Assembly (NCBI GenBank): GCA_965116665.1 | Contig: OZ220709.1 | Span: 1,302,001-1,366,000, forward strand | DNA: 64,000 bases | From: Aldehydirespirator sp965116665 | Lineage (GTDB): Bacteria > Actinomycetota > Acidimicrobiia > Acidimicrobiales > Aldehydirespiratoraceae | Direction: 5' to 3' | In this document: one piece after another, positions 28,905-37,020 of the stretch | Layout of the letters: each line of letters starts with the position of its first letter | Numbering within the stretch: position 1 is the first letter of the stretch | The notes under the pieces: generated by a model | The model's input: only the letters and a program-made list of their open reading frames with translations | Databases searched by the model: none | What the model was told of the DNA's origin: nothing | Position numbers and translations under genes: made by a program

Positions 28905-29753
28905 ATGGGGCACTCGACTCCATCCTTCGGCGGCGGCGTCGCCTTGATCACCGGAGGGTCACAGGGGCTCGGCTACGCGGTGGGTCAGCGGCTGATCGAC
29001 GAGGGTGCGGCCGGGCTGCTGCTGGTGGGCCGCGACCAGCACAAGGGCGAGGCGGCCGCAGCCTCGCTGGGCACCGCCGGCTGCCGGGTGGAGTTCTTGG
29101 CCGCGGACCTGGCCGAGGCCGATGCCTGCGAGCGGGCGGTGGCCGCGGTGGACGCGGCCTTCGGCACCTGCCACAGCCTCGTGAACTGCGCGGCCATCAC
29201 CGACCGCGGCACCGTGTGGGACACCACCCCCGAGCTGTGGGACGCGATGCTGGCCGTGAACGTGCGGGCGCCGGGGCTGCTCAGCCAGGGCGTGGCCCGG
29301 ATCATGGCCCGCGAGTCGGTCGAGGGAACGATCGTGCTGATCGGCTCGGTTGCCGGTCGGGGCGGCCCGGTGAAGCTGCTGCCGTACTCCACCTCCAAGG
29401 GCGCGCTGGTGGCGATGACCCGCAACCTGGCCTTCTCGCTGATGCGCCACCGCATACGGGTCAACCTGCTGTGCCCGGGCTGGATGGACACCCCCGCCGA
29501 GGACGTGATCCAGCGCACCTTCGACGGCGCCACCGACGGCTGGCTGGAGCGGGCCGAGGCCGAGATGCCCTTCGGGCGGCTGATCAAGCCGCCCGAGATC
29601 GCCCGCACCGTCGTGCACCTGGCCACCGCCGAGTCGGGGATGATGACCGGCGCGGTGGTGGAGTGGGACCAGACGGTGCTCGGCGCGGGCGACTCCGTCT
29701 TCCCCGGACCCGAGCTGGCGCGATGGCCGCCCGGTCCTGGGAGCGGCCCGTGA
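28905..29753 (+). CDS. Short-chain dehydrogenase/reductase
   Basis: This is a classical SDR oxidoreductase. The cofactor motif is TGGSQGLGYAVG near residue 17, followed by NCAAITDRG, the catalytic serine in IGSVAG, and YSTSK (Tyr/Lys pair) near residue 164. ATG 28905 has AGAGGG nine bases upstream. GTG 28896 or 28899 would overlap the iolD stop and are alternatives. The product is 282 residues. It overlaps the following desaturase-Rieske gene by GTGA. The substrate is unknown; oxidation or epimerisation of a cyclitol hydroxyl, or handling of a demethylation product, would fit the setting. Confidence 0.88.
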   Translation: MGHSTPSFGGGVALITGGSQGLGYAVGQRLIDEGAAGLLLVGRDQHKGEAAAASLGTAGCRVEFLAADLAEADACERAVAAVDAAFGTCHSLVNCAAITDRGTVWDTTPELWDAMLAVNVRAPGLLSQGVARIMARESVEGTIVLIGSVAGRGGPVKLLPYSTSKGALVAMTRNLAFSLMRHRIRVNLLCPGWMDTPAEDVIQRTFDGATDGWLERAEAEMPFGRLIKPPEIARTVVHLATAESGMMTGAVVEWDQTVLGAGDSVFPGPELARWPPGPGSGP

Positions 29754-31207
29754 CCGCGACCGTGCGGGATTACACCCTCACCGGGCAGGACTCGACGCTG
29801 GCCATCGAGCGGGGCCTGGTCGAGGCGGAGTGGTTCCGCCCGCCCATCGACCCCGAGCGGCTGCGGGCCCTGCAGGTCCGCAACAACCACCGGGCGGCCC
29901 GCGACACGATCATGTGGCTCGGCCTGCTGGCCGTCTCCGGCTACCTGGCCTTCCGTGCGGTGGGCACCTGGTGGGCGGTGCCGGCCTTCGGGGCCTACGG
30001 CGCGCTCTACGGCGGCGCGGGGGACTCCCGCTGGCACGAGTGCGGCCACGGCACCGCGTTCCGGACCAAGTGGCTCAACGACGTCGTCTACTACATCGCA
30101 TCGTTCATGCTGCTGCGCCAGCCCACCCTGTGGCGCTGGTCCCACGTCCGCCACCACACCGACACCATCGTGGTGGGGCGCGACCCCGAGATCATGTTCC
30201 CCCGGCCCGGCTCGCTGCGCACCGTGCTCGGCGTGTACCTGCCGGTGGCGATCCTGCCCAAGGCGGTGTGGCGCACCCTCAGGCACGCCGCGGGCCGCAT
30301 CGACGACGACGCCCGGGACTTCATCCCCGCCGACGAATTGCCCAAGCTCAAGTGGGAGTCGCGGGCCTACATCGCGGTGCTGGCCGGCACAGCGGTGTGG
30401 TGCGTCGCCATCGGCTCGATCGTTCCCGCGCTGTACATCGGGCTGCCCACCTTCTACGGTGCCTGGCTCATGGTTTTCTTCGGGGCCATGCAGCACGCAG
30501 GCCTGCGAGAGGACGTGCTCGACCACCGCTACAACTCCCGCACCGTGTACCTGAACCCGTTCCTGCGGTTCCTGTACTCCAACATGAACTACCACGTCGA
30601 GCACCACATCTTCCCTACGGTGCCCTACTACGCGCTGCCGGCCCTCCACGCCGAGATCAAGGAGTACCTGGCCCCGGCCGATCGATCCTCGATAAGCGCC
30701 TACCGGCGGATCTTTGCCACGTTGCGCCGCCAGTGGCAGGACCCGGCCTACGACGATCCCCGCCCCGACGTGCCCGACGTCGCCGGCGCACAGCGGTCGT
30801 TCGTCAACACCGGGGTCACCGCCTGGGCCGGGGACACCCACGACGGGCTGGTCGACCTCGGTCCGGCCGGGGGCCTGAGCCCCAACTCGGCCCGCCGCGT
30901 CGACCACGGCGACGCCACCTTCGCGCTGTACCGGCTCGACACCGACGACTTCGCAGACGGCGCCGAGACCGCGGCCGGCTTCGTGCTCAGCGACGGGCTG
31001 TGCACCCACGGCCAGGCCCATCTCGCCGAGGGAGCCGTGCTCGACGGCCTGATCGAGTGCCCCAAGCACAACGGCTGCTTCGACCTGTGCACCGGCGAGG
31101 CGCTGCGCTACCCGGCCACCGAGCCGATCACCCTCTACGACGTGGCCGTCCGCAACGGGCGGGTGGTGTCGCGCCTAAGCCCACTCGAGCAGGCTTCGGC
31201 GTCGTGA
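29750..31207 (+). CDS. MocD/MocE-like fusion: membrane diiron desaturase-fold oxygenase plus Rieske domain
   Basis: Residues 1-350 form a fatty-acid-desaturase-type membrane diiron domain with histidine boxes HECGHGT (from H96), HVRHH (from H132), a QHAGLREDVLDHR segment and HVEHH (from H282). Residues 400-480 form a Rieske ferredoxin with C418-x-H420 and C437-x2-H440. Rhizobial MocD (desaturase-like) and MocE (Rieske ferredoxin) are separate proteins of rhizopine, that is O-methyl-scyllo-inosamine, catabolism; here both parts are in one 485-residue chain inside an inositol operon. I infer an oxidative O-demethylase or hydroxylase for a decorated inositol with its electron donor built in. A reductase must be supplied from elsewhere. 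GTG 29750 overlaps the SDR stop; ATG 29723 is an alternative. Confidence 0.85.
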   Translation: MTATVRDYTLTGQDSTLAIERGLVEAEWFRPPIDPERLRALQVRNNHRAARDTIMWLGLLAVSGYLAFRAVGTWWAVPAFGAYGALYGGAGDSRWHECGHGTAFRTKWLNDVVYYIASFMLLRQPTLWRWSHVRHHTDTIVVGRDPEIMFPRPGSLRTVLGVYLPVAILPKAVWRTLRHAAGRIDDDARDFIPADELPKLKWESRAYIAVLAGTAVWCVAIGSIVPALYIGLPTFYGAWLMVFFGAMQHAGLREDVLDHRYNSRTVYLNPFLRFLYSNMNYHVEHHIFPTVPYYALPALHAEIKEYLAPADRSSISAYRRIFATLRRQWQDPAYDDPRPDVPDVAGAQRSFVNTGVTAWAGDTHDGLVDLGPAGGLSPNSARRVDHGDATFALYRLDTDDFADGAETAAGFVLSDGLCTHGQAHLAEGAVLDGLIECPKHNGCFDLCTGEALRYPATEPITLYDVAVRNGRVVSRLSPLEQASAS

Positions 31208-31270
31208 GCGGTCCTATGTCAAGCCGGGTTGGGTCCATCTCCCCAAATCGGAGCGAGTTTTCCTCCTATA

Positions 31271-31290
31271 CGACGGCTTTCTCTACTGAT
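31271..31290 (+). promoter_or_regulatory. Shared upstream motif, copy 1 (before iolG)
   Basis: CGACGGCTTTCTCTACTGAT ends 14 bases before the iolG GTG. A near-identical element precedes iolB at 33391. The 97-base gap here is one of only two non-coding gaps in the 3' half of the locus, suggesting an internal promoter or a regulator-binding site. Confidence 0.45.
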
Positions 31291-31304
31291 TTGGTGGTGC
31301 ACCC

Positions 31305-32315
31305 GTGAGCGAGCAAGTGCGTGTCGGTTTGCTCGGCTGTGGCCGCATCGGCTCGATGCACGCCGAGTTGCTCGCCCGCCGGGTCACGGGCACCACCCTG
31401 GCCGCGGTGCACGACACCCTCGACGAGGCCGCGGCCCCGGTGGCGGAGGCCTACGGCGCCCGGCATGCGTCCAGCGCGGCCGAGTTGATTGAGTCCGACG
31501 ACGTCGACGCGGTGGCCATCTGCAGCTCCACCGACACCCACATCGACCTGCTGGTGCAGGTGGCGGCCGCGGGGAAGCCCGCCTTCGTCGAGAAGCCGCT
31601 GTCGCTGGACCTCGCCGAGGTGGACCGCGGCATTGCCGCGGCCACCGAGGCCGGCATCGACGTGCAGGTCGGGTTCAACCGCCGGTTCGACGCGGCCCAC
31701 CGCCATGTCCGGGACCGGGTGGCTGCTGGCGATGTCGGCGAGGTGCACCTGGTGCGCATGTCCAGCCGCGACCCCGATCCGCCCCCCATCTCCTACATCG
31801 AGGTGTCGGGCGGGATCTTCTGCGACATGACCATCCACGACTTCGACATGGCCCGCTTCGTCACCGGAAGCGAGGCAGTGGAGGTGTACGCGACCGGGGC
31901 GGTGAGGGTCGATCCGGCCATCGGCTCCGCCGGCGATCTCGACACCGCGGTCGTGGTCGTCACCCACGCCAACGGCGCCATCACCACCATCGACAACAGC
32001 CGCCGGGCGGTGTACGGCTACGACCAGCGGCTGGAGGCCTTCGGCTCGGCCGGGATGGCGTGCTCGGACAACCCGACCTCGGCCACGGCCCGCTACTGGG
32101 ACACCGGCGGGTCGCACGGCAGGCCGCTGCCGTACTTCTTCCTGGACCGCTACATCCCGTCGTACATCGCCGGGTGGGACGCGTTCGTCGACATGGTGCA
32201 CGGGGCGCCGTCGCCGGTCACCCTCGCCGACGGGCGGGCGCCGCTGGTCATGGGCCTGGCCGCGTGGGCCTCGGTCCGCGAGGGTCGCCCCGTTCCTGTC
32301 GCCGAGATCGGGTGA
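31305..32315 (+). CDS. iolG: Inositol 2-dehydrogenase (Gfo/Idh family)
   Basis: The enzyme oxidises myo-inositol (or a stereoisomer) to inosose with NAD. The 336-residue protein has the Rossmann motif VGLLGCGRIGSMHAELLA, the EKP motif in PAFVEKPLSLD near residue 97, and the catalytic region GGIFCDMTIHDFDMARFV near residue 166, which matches IolG well. The start is GTG 31305. It is separated from the upstream gene by 97 bases and followed 16 bases later by an RmlD-like gene. Confidence 0.88.
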   Translation: MSEQVRVGLLGCGRIGSMHAELLARRVTGTTLAAVHDTLDEAAAPVAEAYGARHASSAAELIESDDVDAVAICSSTDTHIDLLVQVAAAGKPAFVEKPLSLDLAEVDRGIAAATEAGIDVQVGFNRRFDAAHRHVRDRVAAGDVGEVHLVRMSSRDPDPPPISYIEVSGGIFCDMTIHDFDMARFVTGSEAVEVYATGAVRVDPAIGSAGDLDTAVVVVTHANGAITTIDNSRRAVYGYDQRLEAFGSAGMACSDNPTSATARYWDTGGSHGRPLPYFFLDRYIPSYIAGWDAFVDMVHGAPSPVTLADGRAPLVMGLAAWASVREGRPVPVAEIG

Positions 32316-32331
32316 ACGAGGAGATTCGACC

Positions 32332-33300
32332 GTGCGGGCCTACGTGACCGGCGGGACCGGTTTCGTCGGGTCGAACATCGTCAAGGTGTTCGCCGAGCGC
32401 CACGGCGCGACCGTGCACTGCCCGGTCCACCGGTTCGTTCCGACTGGGATGACCGGCTTCACCACCGAGCCCTTGGACCTCCTCGACGGCGCGGCGGTTC
32501 AGGCCAGCGTGGACCGATTCGCCCCCGACGTGATCGTGCACTCGATGATCCTCAACGACTTCGCGGTCATGTACGCCGATCGGGACCTGGCCTGGCGCAG
32601 CTACGTCGGCACCACCGAGAGCCTGGCCCGAGCCGCTGACCGCGTCGGGGCCAAGCTGATCCTGGTGTCGACCGACTGGGTGTTCGACGGCACCCAGTCC
32701 GGGGCTGACGAGGACACCCCGCCCAACCCGGTGAACCTCTACGGGGTGCTGAAGATGGCCAGCGAGCAGACCGCGATGCTGAGCGCGGCGCGGGCTGCGG
32801 TGGCCCGGGTGTCGGCGGTCAGCGGCACGCACTGGATGCGGGACTCGACGCCGCGGGTGCAGGACGGCGGCTTCGGCTACTTCGTCACCTCGATCATTGA
32901 CGCGCTGGAGGCCGGCGAGCCGTTCGAGGTTTGGGAGGCCGACAACATCAACATGGTGGCCAGCCCGTCGCTGGCCAGCGAGTGCGCCGAGGTGATGTGG
33001 CGGATCGCGGCGGACGCATCGGCCACGGGGGTGTTCCACTGCTGTGGAGCCGAGTCGGTGGGTCGCATGGAGCTGGCCCGGATCGCCTGCGAGGTCTTCG
33101 ACCTCGACGCATCCCTGCTGAGATCGGCGCCCCCCGACACCGGCGCGGTGGGAGCGGTCGGGGAGTTCCCGATCCCGTACGACACCAGCATGACCGTGCG
33201 GCGCACCCGCGAGGTCCTCGGCTACGAGCCGTCCGGCATCCGGGAGCTGCTGGCCCGCTTCCGTACTGAGCGCTCCACCGGCGCCCTGGTTGCCACATGA
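32332..33300 (+). CDS. NAD-dependent epimerase/RmlD-like reductase
   Basis: This extended SDR of 322 residues resembles dTDP-4-dehydrorhamnose reductase. The N-terminal motif is TGGTGFVGSNIV, LVSTDWVFDGT is the characteristic RmlD motif near residue 107, and YGVLKMASEQ carries the Tyr/Lys pair. No nucleotide-sugar biosynthesis genes are nearby. Between iolG and iolB it more likely acts on a cyclitol or ring-opened derivative than on a nucleotide sugar, but this is inference. The start is GTG 32332, 16 bases after iolG. Confidence 0.85.
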   Translation: MRAYVTGGTGFVGSNIVKVFAERHGATVHCPVHRFVPTGMTGFTTEPLDLLDGAAVQASVDRFAPDVIVHSMILNDFAVMYADRDLAWRSYVGTTESLARAADRVGAKLILVSTDWVFDGTQSGADEDTPPNPVNLYGVLKMASEQTAMLSAARAAVARVSAVSGTHWMRDSTPRVQDGGFGYFVTSIIDALEAGEPFEVWEADNINMVASPSLASECAEVMWRIAADASATGVFHCCGAESVGRMELARIACEVFDLDASLLRSAPPDTGAVGAVGEFPIPYDTSMTVRRTREVLGYEPSGIRELLARFRTERSTGALVAT

Positions 33301-33390
33301 CGGCATCAGCGCGATGGGCGCGCCGGGCCTGTCCCGCCGCAGCTCGGGCAGGCCGGCCCCGAGAATCTCGGTGCGGTTTCTGGGCGTGTG

Positions 33391-33410
33391 CGACACCTTT
33401 CTCTACCGAG
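33391..33410 (+). promoter_or_regulatory. Shared upstream motif, copy 2 (before iolB)
   Basis: CGACACCTTTCTCTACCGAG matches the element at 31271 in 16 of the first 19 positions and is followed in both cases by a TTCTGGT or TTTGGT run. It ends 32 bases before the iolB ATG. The gap between the RmlD-like gene and iolB (33301-33442) holds no other feature I can support. Confidence 0.45.
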
Positions 33411-33442
33411 ATTCTGGTTGGCGGAACAATGGAGGCGTGGCC

Positions 33443-34306
33443 ATGACCAGTTCGTCGCTCTTGCGGCCGGGGCCGGGGCCGGGGCGGATCCTGCATGTGA
33501 CTCCGGAGTCGGCCGGCTGGGACAACGTGGAGTTCGGCGTGGTCGAGGTGGCCGCGGGCGCGCCGTGGTCGGGAGTGCAAGCCGAACGGGAGACGGCCAT
33601 CGTGCCCCTGGCCGGCGAGGGGCGGGTAGTGGTCGGCGACGGCGACATGGAGGTCGCGCTGAGCCGGGGCTCGGTGTTCACCGAGATGGCGAGGATCGTG
33701 TACCTGCCGCCGGGGACGCCGTACCGGATCGAGTCGGAGGCGGGGCTCCAGGCGTCGGTCGGCTCGGCCCCCGCCGAGGGCCGCTACCCGGTGCGGGTGT
33801 TCGAGCCCTCGGAGATGCGCATCGAGATCCGGGGCGGCGGTCAGGCCTACCGCCAGGTGGTCCACTCGTTGGCCCACCCGCTTCCCGCCGAGCGGCTGAT
33901 CCTCTACGAGGTCTACGTGCCCCGCGGTACCTGGTCGGGCTGGCCCCCGCACTGCCACGACGGCCGAGACGGCTCGCCCTACCTGGAGGAGGTGTACTAC
34001 TTCCGCCTCGACCGCCCCGAGGGCTACGCCATCCACCGCAACTGGCGCGACGACGAGGACTACGACGACGCCATGGTGGTGACCGACGGCGACGTGGCGC
34101 TCGTTCCCAAGGGCTATCACACCTCGGTGGCCTGTCCCGGCTCCAACATGTACTTCCTGAACTACCTGGCCGGCGAGCTCTCCGACGGCGAGCGCCGCAC
34201 TCCACCGTGCTTCATGGCCGAGCACACCTGGATCGAGGCCGACTGGACGGCGGGGGAGTGGGGCCTGCCGGTAGTGACCCCCGACGGTCCGGGGGTACCG
34301 GGGTGA
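33443..34306 (+). CDS. iolB: 5-deoxy-glucuronate isomerase
   Basis: This cupin-fold enzyme converts 5-deoxyglucuronate to 2-deoxy-5-keto-gluconate. The 287-residue protein is a bicupin. The second barrel carries the metal-binding cluster in SGWPPHCHDGRDGSPYLEEVYYFR (the histidines and glutamate near residues 170-188) and a later conserved histidine in PKGYHTSVACPG. ATG 33443 is preceded by GGAGG at 33431-33435. It comes after the RmlD-like gene and before the aldolase, completing the central inositol route. Confidence 0.93.
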   Translation: MTSSSLLRPGPGPGRILHVTPESAGWDNVEFGVVEVAAGAPWSGVQAERETAIVPLAGEGRVVVGDGDMEVALSRGSVFTEMARIVYLPPGTPYRIESEAGLQASVGSAPAEGRYPVRVFEPSEMRIEIRGGGQAYRQVVHSLAHPLPAERLILYEVYVPRGTWSGWPPHCHDGRDGSPYLEEVYYFRLDRPEGYAIHRNWRDDEDYDDAMVVTDGDVALVPKGYHTSVACPGSNMYFLNYLAGELSDGERRTPPCFMAEHTWIEADWTAGEWGLPVVTPDGPGVPG

Positions 34307-34376
34307 GCCTCGACGGCTTGTCCGCTTCGGGGGCGTGTTCCTGCCCGGACAGCGCGCCTCGTGTCCGGTGGTCGCG

Positions 34377-35228
34377 ATGAGCCTGGACGGCATATCCGAC
34401 GGCGGGCGCTTCGGGGTGCTCGCCATCGACCATCGGGACTCCCTGCGAGTCCTGCTGGCCCCGGACGATCCGGACTCGGTCAGCGCAGGCGACATTACGG
34501 ACCTGAAGCGCGAGTTGGTGGGAGCCTTGGCGGCCGGGGCCACTGGCGTGATGCTTGAGCCCGAGTACTCGATCCCGCAGCTCCTGGACGGGACCCTGCC
34601 CGACGGCGTGGGCTTCACCGCCGCCCTGGAGGCCCAGGGCTACGCGTCCGACCCCGGGGCCGGGGCCACCCAGATCCTGGAGGGCTGGTCGGTGGCTGCC
34701 GCCGCCGCGTCGGGAGCGTCCGCAGCCAAGTTGCTGGTGTTCTACCGCCCCGACCGCCCCGGTCATGCCGCGGCTCAGGAGCGGGTCACAGCCGAGATCC
34801 TCTCGGAGTGCCGCCGTGTGGGCATCCCGCTGGTGCTCGAGCCGCTGTTCTACGGCCTGGACCATCCCCCGGCCCGTCGAGGGCTGGTGATCGAGACAGT
34901 GGAGCGTTTCGCGGCCATGGACCCCGATCTGCTGAAGCTGCCCTTCCCGGTAGACCCGGCCCACGAGCCCGACCGCAGCGTCTGGGCCGGGGCATGCGCA
35001 GAGATCACGGCCCGCTGCCACATGCCTTGGACCCTGCTGTCGGGCGGCGGCTCGTACCTGTCGTACCGCGACCAGGTTGAGACGGCTGTGTCGGCGGGCT
35101 GCTCGGGATTCATGGCCGGCCGGGCGCTATGGGGTGAGGCCGCGCTCGCCCCTCAGGCCGACAGGTCCAGGATCATCGCCCAAGTGGTCGCCCCCCGCCT
35201 GGCCGAACTCCGCAGCCTGCTGGGGTGA
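34377..35228 (+). CDS. LacD/YihT-type class I aldolase, probable deoxy-ketogluconate-phosphate aldolase
   Basis: This 283-residue TIM-barrel aldolase resembles tagatose-1,6-bisphosphate aldolase LacD and sulfofructose-phosphate aldolase YihT. It opens with FGVLAIDHRDSLR and has the active-site lysine candidate in DLLKLPFPVDP near residue 190. The locus has no IolJ (class II) gene and IolC lacks a fused aldolase, so this enzyme is the likely source of DHAP and malonic semialdehyde from 2-deoxy-5-keto-gluconate-6-phosphate. The start is ATG 34377; GTG 34335 is possible. It is the last gene of the catabolic run. Confidence 0.8.
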   Translation: MSLDGISDGGRFGVLAIDHRDSLRVLLAPDDPDSVSAGDITDLKRELVGALAAGATGVMLEPEYSIPQLLDGTLPDGVGFTAALEAQGYASDPGAGATQILEGWSVAAAAASGASAAKLLVFYRPDRPGHAAAQERVTAEILSECRRVGIPLVLEPLFYGLDHPPARRGLVIETVERFAAMDPDLLKLPFPVDPAHEPDRSVWAGACAEITARCHMPWTLLSGGGSYLSYRDQVETAVSAGCSGFMAGRALWGEAALAPQADRSRIIAQVVAPRLAELRSLLG

Positions 35229-35274
35229 CCCGGGCCGCGAGTCTCGCCCGGTCGACTCCCTAGAGTTGCCGGCG

Positions 35275-35883
35275 ATGACTGCCGGAGTGGAACGTCTAGA
35301 CGCTCGCCGGGGAGCGGTCCCGGCGGCCATCGGGATCAAGGTCGCGCTGGCGCTGGCGTTCGTGGTGGCGCTGACGGTGCCGCTGGAGCAGCTCGAGGGC
35401 AAGGGCATGGCCTTCCGGTTCCCGGTGTTCATGCTGTCGGCCGTGCTGGTGCCACTGGCATGGAGGCGGCGGTTCTCGCCCTATCCGGCCACCGCGGACG
35501 TGCTGCTGGTGGCGCCTTTCCTGATCGACACGCTGGGCAACCTGGTCGGCCTCTACGACGCCTACGAAGCCACCGACGATGTGATGCACACCTTCAACTG
35601 GGTGCTGCTGGTGGCTGCGTTCCACGCCTGGCGCTTCCGTCGGAGCCCCGACGCGGGCGCGATGTCGAAGTTCGACGTGTGGCTGCTGGGAGTGGGCATC
35701 GGCGCGCTGGCCATCGTCGGCTGGGAGATAGCGGAGTGGATCGTGGCCGAGACCGGAGCCGGCGGCGGCCTGGCCCTCACCTACGACGACACCATTGGCG
35801 ACCTGGCCCTCTCCACCGCCGGCGGCATGATCGGCTCCTGGCTAGGCGTCCAATGCCTGTCCGGAGGAGAGCGCGGCGGCTAG
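35275..35883 (+). CDS. YjdF-like multipass membrane protein
   Basis: This is a 202-residue integral membrane protein with about five hydrophobic segments (IGIKVALALAFVVALTVPL, PVFMLSAVLVPLAW, ADVLLVAPFLIDTLGNLVGL, MHTFNWVLLVAAFHAW and WLLGVGIGALAIVGWEIAEW). It ends in TYDDTIGDLALSTAGGMIGSWLG, a pattern seen in the YjdF/DUF2238 family, whose function is unknown. ATG 35275 lies 46 bases after the aldolase stop. Its stop codon is one base from the stop of the convergent winged-helix gene. Confidence 0.75.
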   Translation: MTAGVERLDARRGAVPAAIGIKVALALAFVVALTVPLEQLEGKGMAFRFPVFMLSAVLVPLAWRRRFSPYPATADVLLVAPFLIDTLGNLVGLYDAYEATDDVMHTFNWVLLVAAFHAWRFRRSPDAGAMSKFDVWLLGVGIGALAIVGWEIAEWIVAETGAGGGLALTYDDTIGDLALSTAGGMIGSWLGVQCLSGGERGG

Positions 35884-35884
35884 C

Positions 35885-36256
35885 TCAAGTTGGTTGTCTG
35901 CCTGCTTGCCCGTCGTCCTGAGCTGTCCCGTGGACACGTAGCCCGAGGGCCTTCTCGAGGTCTGCGAGGTACTCGGCGTATGCCTTCCGCCCGGCTCGGG
36001 TCGCCTGCAGCCAGGTGCGGGGCTTGGCGCCCTCGAACTCCTTGGTGATGGCCAGGAAGCCGGCGGCCTCGAGCTTGCGCAGGTGGACGGTCTGGTTCCC
36101 GCCGGTCAGTCCCAGGGTCTGCTGGATGAACCCGTAGGCCAACCGGTCCGGCTCCGGCACCGAGACCAGCAGCGTCATGATCCTCAGCCGGGTCGGCTGA
36201 TGGATGGTCTCGTCGAGTACGACCCCGTCCCTGGCGGGGGAGGCATCGTCGCTCAC
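35885..36256 (-). CDS. Winged-helix transcriptional regulator
   Basis: This is a 123-residue single-domain DNA-binding protein of the ArsR/MarR-like winged-helix class. ETIHQPTRLRIMTLLVSV forms the first helices, FIQQTLGLTGGNQTVHLRKLEAAGFL the recognition helix, and a wing follows. It has no metal-binding cysteines. It lies seven bases downstream of a membrane-protein gene on the same strand, the usual arrangement of a regulator and small membrane protein pair. A 19-bp perfect palindrome stands at the head of this transcript and is its likely operator. Confidence 0.85.
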   Translation of the reverse strand: MSDDASPARDGVVLDETIHQPTRLRIMTLLVSVPEPDRLAYGFIQQTLGLTGGNQTVHLRKLEAAGFLAITKEFEGAKPRTWLQATRAGRKAYAEYLADLEKALGLRVHGTAQDDGQAGRQPT

Positions 36257-36263
36257 GGGCCGC

Positions 36264-36905
36264 TCACCATTCGCCGGTCCTGCGGATCCATAGGAAGGCG
36301 AGACCGAACACCACCAGGCTCAACACGCCAGTCACGCCCAGCGCCGCATCATCCAGCAGGTAGTGCGGGACGAAGAAGACGACCGCGAAGCCGGCGCCTG
36401 CAAGGGCGATCACCGCTCGGGTCATTATCCCGAACAGGATGTACCCCAGGGCCACAAAGCCGGCGATCGAGGCTGTCAGGGTCTTCCCGCCGTCCGCGTT
36501 CGGGTCGTCCAACACTCCTGCGACTCCCAGTATGAGGAACATCGCCAAGACCATCGTGACGAAGAAGAGGCACACGCGGATTCCGGCCCGACGACCCGCG
36601 GCGCCGTATGAGAGGCGTCGGCTGGCACGGCTTCCGATGATGCCGCTTGAGATCCCTCCGACAGGCCCTAGAACCCACCACAGGGGTGCCGGGAACCACG
36701 GATACTCCTCAGCGAAGTCTGGTGCCAGCGTGTAGACGCCGTACATGGTGAGGTAGCCCACGGCCAGGATCACTCCCCACATCAGCAGGATCGTCGCCAT
36801 CCCGGCTACGTACATGGAACTCCGGGCGTGGTCCATCGTCGCGTGGATGGACTGCCAGCTCTCCTCGGCCGTCATGGCATCTGCGCCCTCATCGAATGTC
36901 TCCAC
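36264..36905 (-). CDS. Membrane protein partner of the winged-helix regulator
   Basis: This is a 213-residue protein with six to seven predicted membrane segments, starting with MYVAGMATILLMWGVILAVGYL and ending with GVTGVLSLVVFGLAFLWIRR. There is no recognisable catalytic motif. GTG 36905 is eight bases after GAGGAGG (plus-strand 36914-36920), which supports that start over ATG 36875. Membrane proteins with a following winged-helix regulator often sense or respond to envelope stress, but the role here is not known. Confidence 0.75.
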   Translation of the reverse strand: METFDEGADAMTAEESWQSIHATMDHARSSMYVAGMATILLMWGVILAVGYLTMYGVYTLAPDFAEEYPWFPAPLWWVLGPVGGISSGIIGSRASRRLSYGAAGRRAGIRVCLFFVTMVLAMFLILGVAGVLDDPNADGGKTLTASIAGFVALGYILFGIMTRAVIALAGAGFAVVFFVPHYLLDDAALGVTGVLSLVVFGLAFLWIRRTGEW

Positions 36906-36925
36906 TCGTTCCGCCTCCTCGCAGT

Positions 36926-36944
36926 TAGTTTGTATTACAAACTA
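36926..36944. promoter_or_regulatory. 19-bp perfect inverted repeat operator
   Basis: TAGTTTGTATTACAAACTA has 9-bp arms around a single central base. A partial half-site, TAGTTTGCAT, follows at once at 36943-36952. It lies 21 bases upstream of the membrane-protein start and overlaps the expected promoter of the two-gene minus-strand operon. It is the likely binding site of the winged-helix regulator encoded there. Confidence 0.7.
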
Positions 36945-37020
36945 GTTTGCATCACCGAAACCACGATGTCAAGTCTTGGCTACAAGGCGAGAGGCGCGGG
37001 CTGAGGATTCGAGGCGGGTG

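Noticed and set aside
28985..31069. Long minus-strand open frame across the SDR and desaturase genes
   Set aside because: The plus strand here encodes proteins with complete catalytic motifs; the antisense product has no recognisable domain.
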